This document shows positions 59,068-64,000 of a DNA stretch of 64,000 bases, one piece after another. Origin of the DNA: Maratus speciosus. Taxonomy: Eukaryota > Arthropoda > Arachnida > Araneae > Salticidae. Position 1 is the stretch's first letter, and each line of letters starts with the position of its first letter. The DNA lies in NCBI GenBank assembly GCA_963932465.1, contig OZ010794.1, positions 445,486,502-445,550,501 of the forward strand, read 5' to 3'. The notes below the pieces were generated by a model that was not told where the DNA came from, ran no database searches, and was given only the letters and a program-made list of their open reading frames with translations. The position numbers were made by a program, and so were the translations under genes.

Positions 59068-59840
59068 GTGGTCGCAGGACTCTTAAAGCTTCAAAATTTA
59101 AGAAATTTTAATTTTTTTAGATGTTAAACTCCTATCTTTTCTGAATATTTTGATATAATTGTTTCCTTGAAATTCCCATTAGAACAGAAGTTTTGGCTTT
59201 AAGAATTATAGCCGCTCAATAGCTGAAGCGGCGTTTCCGAAACTTTAAAGTCATTATTTTCCAAATGGCGTTTTTTGGGCATAACGCGCAGGATACCTCA
59301 AAAATTTCTGAATATTTTTTCATGAAATTTTCAAAACATATATTTCATGTTAGTCTGTATAAACTGAACCTAAAATTTCTTTTTTATTGTTCATAAAAAT
59401 ACTTTTTTAGGTGATTTTACTGTTGAAATTTTCAAAATTTTGTATTAGCTAAATGCAACATTGTATTAAAAATATAAAAATGCTTTAAATACAAATTTAT
59501 AACAATACAAATTAAATACAAAGTTCAGGGAAATTATTACAATCTGAAGTATAAGTAAGCACCAAAATTTTCATTCTGGTTGCAATATTTATTTTGTAAT
59601 CCTGCGCGTAAACTGTTATGCCAATTTTTTTGTTCGACAGATGTCTAACAGTTTCGAGCCCCCTATAAATACTAATTCTGTATCTTGCAATTTTTTAAAT
59701 ACATGAAACGAAAGAACATACTTATATGTTTTATCCCAATTAAAATTGTGTTTAAAGTCATAAACATTTTAAGACATTAAATGTTGAAAATGGTCTTTTT
59801 TTTTTTTCACTTTTTCCACTTCTTAGAGTCCCGAGACTCC
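59068..59840 (-). mobile_element. TTAA-flanked element T2, copy 2
   Basis: The 773-bp element lies between TTAA at 59064-59067, shared with the preceding MITE, and 59841-59844. It is the inverse of 24926-25625. The ends are GTGGTCGCAGGACTCTTAAA and (reverse-complemented) GGAGTCTCGGGACTCTAAG. Confidence 0.75.
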
Positions 59841-60649
59841 TTAAATTAGTATGTTTTTAACAATTTGAGGTTTATTTCTTTTATACTGTTACTGGACATT
59901 ACATTACACATATATATCATTAAAAGTTGTTAACTAGGCATAGAGTACGCCGCCCCTGACCTTGTGTATGTCCAAACTGACCGTACCTTTAAGGGTTAAT
60001 ATCTCGGTTAATTACCGATGACTTTTTCGAAACTCATTATCAACAATGCTTTTATTCTTGTGCAACTATAGGTATATTCAGCGATGCTCAAAAATTTTTC
60101 TGAATGCCCGTAAATCGAAATTTGTGTAGAACAGAAAAATGCTAATTACTCAAAAACTACATGACCTAGAGTAATCGCTATAATTTTCCGGCAAGGTTTA
60201 TATTAACGTCTACTACCTCTAATTTTTTCATAATTTTAGTTTCAGTAGATTCGGAATTAGATGGGGGGGGGGACATATTTTTGCGCTACATTTTCAAAGA
60301 TATCTTTGAAAATATAATACATAAAATTAAAAGGAATGTATTTTTGAGTTCAGCGTTACAAAAGCTTTCACAGGATACCCCACATGATATACAAAGAAAA
60401 ATTTTTTTTCAAGTAGCATAATTAGCCCCTCTACTTTTTTACTAAATATATTTATGAATGTTTACTAATCTGAAAATATGTGGGTCAATGATCTTTATTA
60501 CTTCCCCGAATTTGAACTTTTTACGTTCCATAGTTTACGAGTAAAATGGCTGTGACAGACAGACAGACGGACAGACTCAGGAGTGATCTTATAATTGTTC
60601 CGTTTTCACTTTTTAAGTACGGAACCCTAAAAATGGCACAAAAATCGTT

Positions 60650-60890
60650 GTTACAGCGTCCCATTCCAGCGGCCTATTACCCAAGGAGGACCGTCTTGTC
60701 ATAGCCATAAACATATACATGAAATTTTGTTCAATTTTACGCATAACTTCATACATTTCTCGATGGTACGATAGCGACTCACGGACAGACAGACATTTTT
60801 GTATAAAAATGTTTTTGGGGATCCCTGACCTCTAAAGCGTGCAAATCCGTCGAAAACCGGAAGTCGAAAAAATTTTGATTACAATACATT
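60650..60890 (+). repeat. Dispersed repeat with GACAGACAGAC and CCGGAAGTCG
   Basis: The first half is the third copy of the unit in 57950-58260. The second half (AAATCCGTCGAAAACCGGAA, GATTACAATACATTTTTCTG) is the inverse of 9768-9905. Confidence 0.65.
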
Positions 60891-61159
60891 TTTCTGTTAT
60901 AGATAGAAAAAAGTAAAAACAGAAAATTTCTTTGTTCGCGTGCAGGCTATTTGAATTAGGCATTGTTAGTTTCAATATTAAAATAATAAATACATTGCAA
61001 AACAATTTCCTATATATACGATTGATTTTATGTGAAACTAGCCGCCATTGGCGACCAGTTTGGTCTGCCTTAATATTGTATCATGTTACTTTTATTCATA
61101 ATTTAATTTACTTGGGCTCAATATAATTAATATTAATTAATAATTACTTAATATAATTA

Positions 61160-61462
61160 ATATAATCCTATAAGCTAACATTAGTTTTTGTTGCATTAAA
61201 TTATCTCAATTTATTGATATTGTGTAAGCAAGTAAACCCTATTGGTTTACAATGGAAGTTTATGGGAATTTGGCAAAATATTAGAGAAATCGCCAAGTTG
61301 GAGTCCCTTTTGACGACTAATTTTGATCGCCAAATTTGGAGATATATCGCCAAGTTGGCGACAAACTTGGCTGCATTTGGTGGCAAAACATGGTCCCCAT
61401 ATGGTAAATCCTTATAGGTATGAAGATGAATTAAATGCTGTTCAATAACCATTGAGATGCGT
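61160..61462 (+). repeat. Truncated third copy of the CGCCAA element
   Basis: Matches 43395-43680: TAGTTTTTGTTGCATTAAA, CCCTATTGGTTTACAATGGA, GATATATCGCCAAGTTGGCG and GCTGTTCAATAACCA. Both TIR ends are missing. Confidence 0.75.
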
Positions 61463-61985
61463 TTCATTCGAGCGTTGCCATTGAACAATTAACAAATAAT
61501 CGCGATTTCTATGCCACGTACGATAGCGTAATATATATATATATATATAGATAGATAGATAGTGAATACGGAAATAGAGTCAAAACACTGTATTAAAAAC
61601 TAGTGTCGTAAAGGAAATTTTCACCTTGTTGTTAATAAACTTTATAACATATTTATAACTACTTAAAAGGTGACATAAACATATAAAAATATTACTTAAT
61701 GCAATCCTGAGATCTGTTGAACGCACACGTGTTCATTTTCAAAGGGAAAAGATGACTGACTGAATTGAAAATAAATTTTAAAAACAAAAACAAAATAGTA
61801 TATAGTATAACCTTTACTATTAGTTAAAGTATAAATATAGTGAATTATACTAATACGCTATTTAATGTTAACATCTTTTGATATTACAACGATGCAGTTT
61901 TCACTAGGAGAAAAAGGTAGTACAACAACATACGAGCGTCTCTTTCGAAGAAGTGTCGCCAGGATCGAGTGGAGTGGAGAAGTTC
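61463..61985. other. No gene recognised; TA/TAGA microsatellite
   Basis: A (TA)n(TAGA)n tract lies at about 61530-61562. Otherwise AT-rich. Confidence 0.5.
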
Positions 61986-62262
61986 TTGAGTAACGGCGGT
62001 AACGTTAACATATTCCCAGAGATTGATGGTAGTTACAGTTAAGGTGCCCCAGTACTCCCCCCTTCCCCATCAGTGGTCTACAGACACGGTACCTGCTAGG
62101 AAAATGAACTCTTCTACTGGATCAGATTATTTTCTCAGAGCAATTCTTTTGGTACGCAGTCGTATTTGGCTGTTGAAGGGTTTCCTTGGTTGCAAGCACA
62201 TCTTCCGGCACACTGAGGAGAAATGCTGGTTTTAGTCGGTCGAGGCAAACACTTGTTTTTTT
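61986..62262 (-). other. Possible retrotransposon end in inverted orientation
   Basis: On the minus strand a purine tract GATGGGGAAGGGGGGAG (about 62056-62072) precedes TACTGGGGCACC. That arrangement could be a polypurine tract beside an LTR of the same Gypsy-type element, placed in reverse to the pol remnant that follows. The 70-codon plus-strand frame here has no recognised domain. Inference only. Confidence 0.25.
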
Positions 62263-62607
62263 TTGCCCTTCATGTCAAGTACAAATCTTGGATTTTCCTC
62301 ACGGAAGCTGTCTCCCACTGAAAAACGGTATAGTGTGTACGATAGAAAATTATTAGCTGGCTATTCGCCTATTCGACATTTTCAATACATGCTTGAAGGT
62401 AGGACATTTTGCATATATACCGATCGCAAACCGTTAACTTTCGCTTTTCATCAGAAATCACATAAAGAATCCCCACGGCAAAATAGACAACTGGATTACA
62501 TATCACAATTCACAACAGATTTGTGTTACGTAAAAGGTTCAGATAGTATTGTTGCATACACTCTCTCTCGAACTACAGCTATAGATAGCCTTCGTCAATT
62601 GATTATA
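62263..62607 (+). pseudogene. Ty3/Gypsy RNase H remnant
   Basis: The frame contains SSRKLSPTEKRYSVYDRKLL, then FQYMLEGRTFCIYTDRKPLT, and ends VAYTLSR. These are the S.KL..TE.RYS..D.ELLA, F...LEGR.F.I.TDHKPL and VADALSR blocks of Ty3/Gypsy RNase H, which degrades the RNA template during reverse transcription. The first catalytic Asp block is missing upstream. The Glu (TEKRYS) and the Asp of YTD are present. The last Asp is Tyr (VAY), and the His of DHK is Arg. The reverse transcriptase is absent. Truncation and the lost Asp make it inactive. Confidence 0.8.
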
Positions 62608-62609
62608 TA

Positions 62610-63148
62610 AATCTCGCTAAGGCACAGGCGAATGATCCTGAATTACAGGACTTAGTGAATAAAAGCACCTCCTTGAGACTCCGTAAAGTTGCTCTACGAG
62701 ACGCAGAGCTTTATTGTGACTTTCAACAGTTACCATCAGGCTATATGTTCCAAAACGACTACGTTTTGAAGTTTTCAAATCACTGCATAATCTGTTCCAC
62801 CAAGGGATAAAGGCTATTACAAAACTGATTACCAGTAGATTCGTGTGGCTGGAAGTGAACAAGGATTACAGAAACTGGTCTCGCGCTTGTGTTGCATGCC
62901 GCAGAACTAAAGTACAACGTCATGTCTCCAGCCCCCTGGGTTCCTTTGTGCCCCGAAACGAAAGACTTCAACATATCCACATGGACATAATAGGACACTT
63001 GCCACCATTTCAAGGATACTGCTACGCCTTGACGATGATAGACCGATTCACGCGTTGGCCGGAGGCCATAGCCACATCACTGCAGAAACGGTTGCAAGGA
63101 CACTTGTTTCCACCTAGATTTCTCATTTTGGAGTGCCTATATACATAA
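62610..63148 (+). pseudogene. Ty3/Gypsy integrase: zinc finger and start of core, frameshifted
   Basis: A linker frame from 62610 (AKAQANDPELQDLVNKSTSL) shifts at about 62735 into a second frame with VFKSLHNLFHQGI and RACVACRRTKVQRH, which is the HHCC zinc-binding domain (H-x3-H and C-x2-C visible). The core follows: HIHMDIIGHLPPFQGY holds the first catalytic Asp, and TMIDRFTRWPEAI the usual motif after it. The frame is lost near 63125. The neighbouring RNase H and core halves are collinear, so it is one decayed pol region. The family role is insertion of the cDNA into the host chromosome. Confidence 0.8.
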
Positions 63149-63660
63149 CTACCGATCGAGGTCGGCAGTTCAAAGCGGAACTATTATAATCTCTAGCTCG
63201 ACATTTCGGAATAACAAAGCTTCGAACAACTCCATTTAACTCGAAAGCCAACAGAATGATAGAACGACTGAAAAGGCCGCTGAAAGCTGCCATCAAATGC
63301 TGCATGACGGAGCGATGGGTAGATACATTACCATTTGTGCTGCTCGGCCTTCGGTCTTCCCTGAAAAAATACATTGGTGCAACAGTTTTGGAATTGATAT
63401 ATGGGATTACGTTAAGATTTCCAGTTGAATTATTAGGTCTGCGACCCACTTCGGTTCCTGATCCTAAACCATTCGTGGATAACCTGAGAGAGACCATGAG
63501 AAAATTTCAACCAGTACCTCCTGCAAACCATGGACGCCACACACCATTAATTTACCAGGATTTGAAAAGTACGTATTTATCAAGCATGATGCATCCAGGA
63601 AACCACTCCAGCCTGCCTACGACGGACCATTTAAAGTCCTCTCCCGTTCAGTAAAATGGA
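63130..63660 (+). pseudogene. Ty3/Gypsy integrase: rest of core and C-terminal part
   Basis: Continues pol in a third frame. TTDRGRQFKAEL holds the second catalytic Asp, followed by an in-frame TAA at 63187. Then ARHFGITKLRTTPFNSKANR, MIERLKRPLKAA (third catalytic residue, Glu) and LPFVLLGLRSSLKK appear. A fourth frame from about 63567 gives FIKHDASRKPLQPAYDGPFK, then VLSR, the GPY/F-type C-terminal segment. With three shifts and one stop, it is non-functional. Confidence 0.8.
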
Positions 63661-63718
63661 CCATGGTCTCTCTCAGGTTATCCACGAATGGTTTAGGATC
63701 AGGATCTGAAGGCGGTCC
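63661..63718 (-). repeat. Inverted duplication of integrase segment
   Basis: CATGGTCTCTCTCAGGTTAT and the following bases to about 63716 are the reverse complement of about 63440-63497, including ATCCTAAACCATTCGTGG. The pol remnant ends at this junction. Confidence 0.85.
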
Positions 63719-63741
63719 ATTGCCCAGTCAAGTTCAGTCAA

Positions 63742-64000
63742 ATGTACCCATTTTTGCATTTTATAATCCCATTCAGCACAGAACAACATGGGAGTTTATT
63801 TTATATTGGTATGACATCTCGAAAATTTGAGGAAATATTAAAAGAGTACATTTCTGATATCAGGTTTAAATTATCAAGTACAGCTTTATCCAGATTGTAT
63901 CAAAAAGAAAATATTAAGATAAACTTCAAAAAAGCTAAAATGATCATTTCAACATCTAACCATTATTATTCAGTAATCCGTGAATCCATAGAAATTTTAC
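63742..64000 (+). CDS. Open frame running off the window, unidentified
   Basis: From an ATG at 63742 the frame stays open for 86 codons to the window edge (another ATG at 63811). The translation includes TSRKFEEILKEYISDIRFKL and NFKKAKMIISTSNHYYSVIR. It is lysine-, isoleucine- and serine-rich and plausibly soluble. I do not recognise the family. In 70% AT DNA an 86-codon open run is somewhat unusual but not decisive. It could be an exon, another transposon gene or chance. Confidence 0.25.
   Translation, partial: MYPFLHFIIPFSTEQHGSLFYIGMTSRKFEEILKEYISDIRFKLSSTALSRLYQKENIKINFKKAKMIISTSNHYYSVIRESIEIL

Larger units (their letters stand above)
58262..60631 (+). repeat. Interspersed repeat with GTTCCGTA / TACGGAACCCT ends
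   Basis: The left end CGGTCAAGTGCGAGCATTAC continues to GCGTACAGAGGGTTCCGTA. The right end is preceded by GACAGACAGACGGACAGACT, then GTTCCGTTTTCAC and TACGGAACCCTAAAAA. From memory this is the hallmark of a repeat widespread in arthropods, especially Lepidoptera (AAGTGCGAGT...GGGTTCCGTA to TACGGAACCCTAAAAA). Two TTAA elements (58852-59063 and 59068-59840) lie inside. It is itself embedded in the repeat units at 57850-58260 and 60650-60890. Confidence 0.55.

Noticed and set aside
62023..62235. 70-codon plus-strand frame upstream of RNase H
   Set aside because: No retroelement or host domain is recognisable. The DNA reads better as a reversed retroelement end.
62617..63497. Minus-strand frames opposite the Gypsy pol remnant
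   Set aside because: They are antisense shadows of the RNase H and integrase text on the plus strand.

Overview
This window looks like intergenic or heterochromatin-like DNA from an animal nuclear genome, most likely an arthropod. It is strongly AT-rich, with long A/T runs, microsatellites and C/G homopolymer tracts. No intact host protein gene is recognisable. No open frame exceeds 156 codons, and every stretch of recognisable protein is a broken transposase or retroelement fragment. The arthropod assignment is inference: it rests on the mix of Tigger/pogo, piggyBac-type TTAA, hAT, Helitron, BEL/Pao and Ty3/Gypsy remnants, and on a repeat at 58.3-60.6 kb whose ends resemble an interspersed repeat common in arthropods. 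The species cannot be told from sequence reading alone. All repeat and inverted-repeat matches were found by eye, so identities are approximate unless I say the copies read identical.

Layout. 0-4.6 kb: a small TIR element, two copies of one dispersed repeat that carry different transposons at the same internal point, a BEL/Pao gag scrap and a collapsed transposase of DUF4817 type. 4.6-8.9 kb: a TIR element containing a palindrome whose right arm is split by a 2.3-kb Helitron. 8.9-15.3 kb: diverged repeats, a perfectly formed TTAA MITE and a 146-bp tandem repeat. 15.3-21.1 kb: hAT-like ends, a possible Helitron, a 0.56-kb TIR element rich in CGCCAA motifs, a Tigger MITE and a TIR element with subterminal repeats. 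22.7-25.6 kb: nested TTAA and TA-type elements. 26.5-31 kb: Tigger remnants with identifiable transposase pieces, a TTAA MITE and a hAT insertion. 31.4-32.0 kb: two identical copies of a tRNA-related sequence plus a perfect inverted duplication. 33.5-40.4 kb: a minisatellite split by an insertion, then a large foldback element carrying a Tigger copy.

40.4-49.6 kb is an old AT-rich repeated array broken up by two Helitrons, a TIR element, a Tigger MITE, a TTAA MITE and a foldback. 49.8-56.9 kb is a tandem array with a period of about 430 bp, interrupted by a 1.8-kb TTAA element and by a 3.5-kb block of interleaved inverted satellite units. 57.0-61.5 kb holds another Tigger MITE, the arthropod-type repeat with two TTAA elements inside it, and a further dispersed copy. 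62.0-63.7 kb is a frameshifted Ty3/Gypsy pol remnant (RNase H and integrase). The last 260 bp holds an open frame that runs off the window.

Nothing here reads as a functional operon-like or defence system. The notable content is structural. Several insertions can be proven inside the window, because a paralogous copy of the same host repeat keeps the empty site. That gives a relative order of insertion for Helitrons, TTAA elements, a hAT element and foldbacks.
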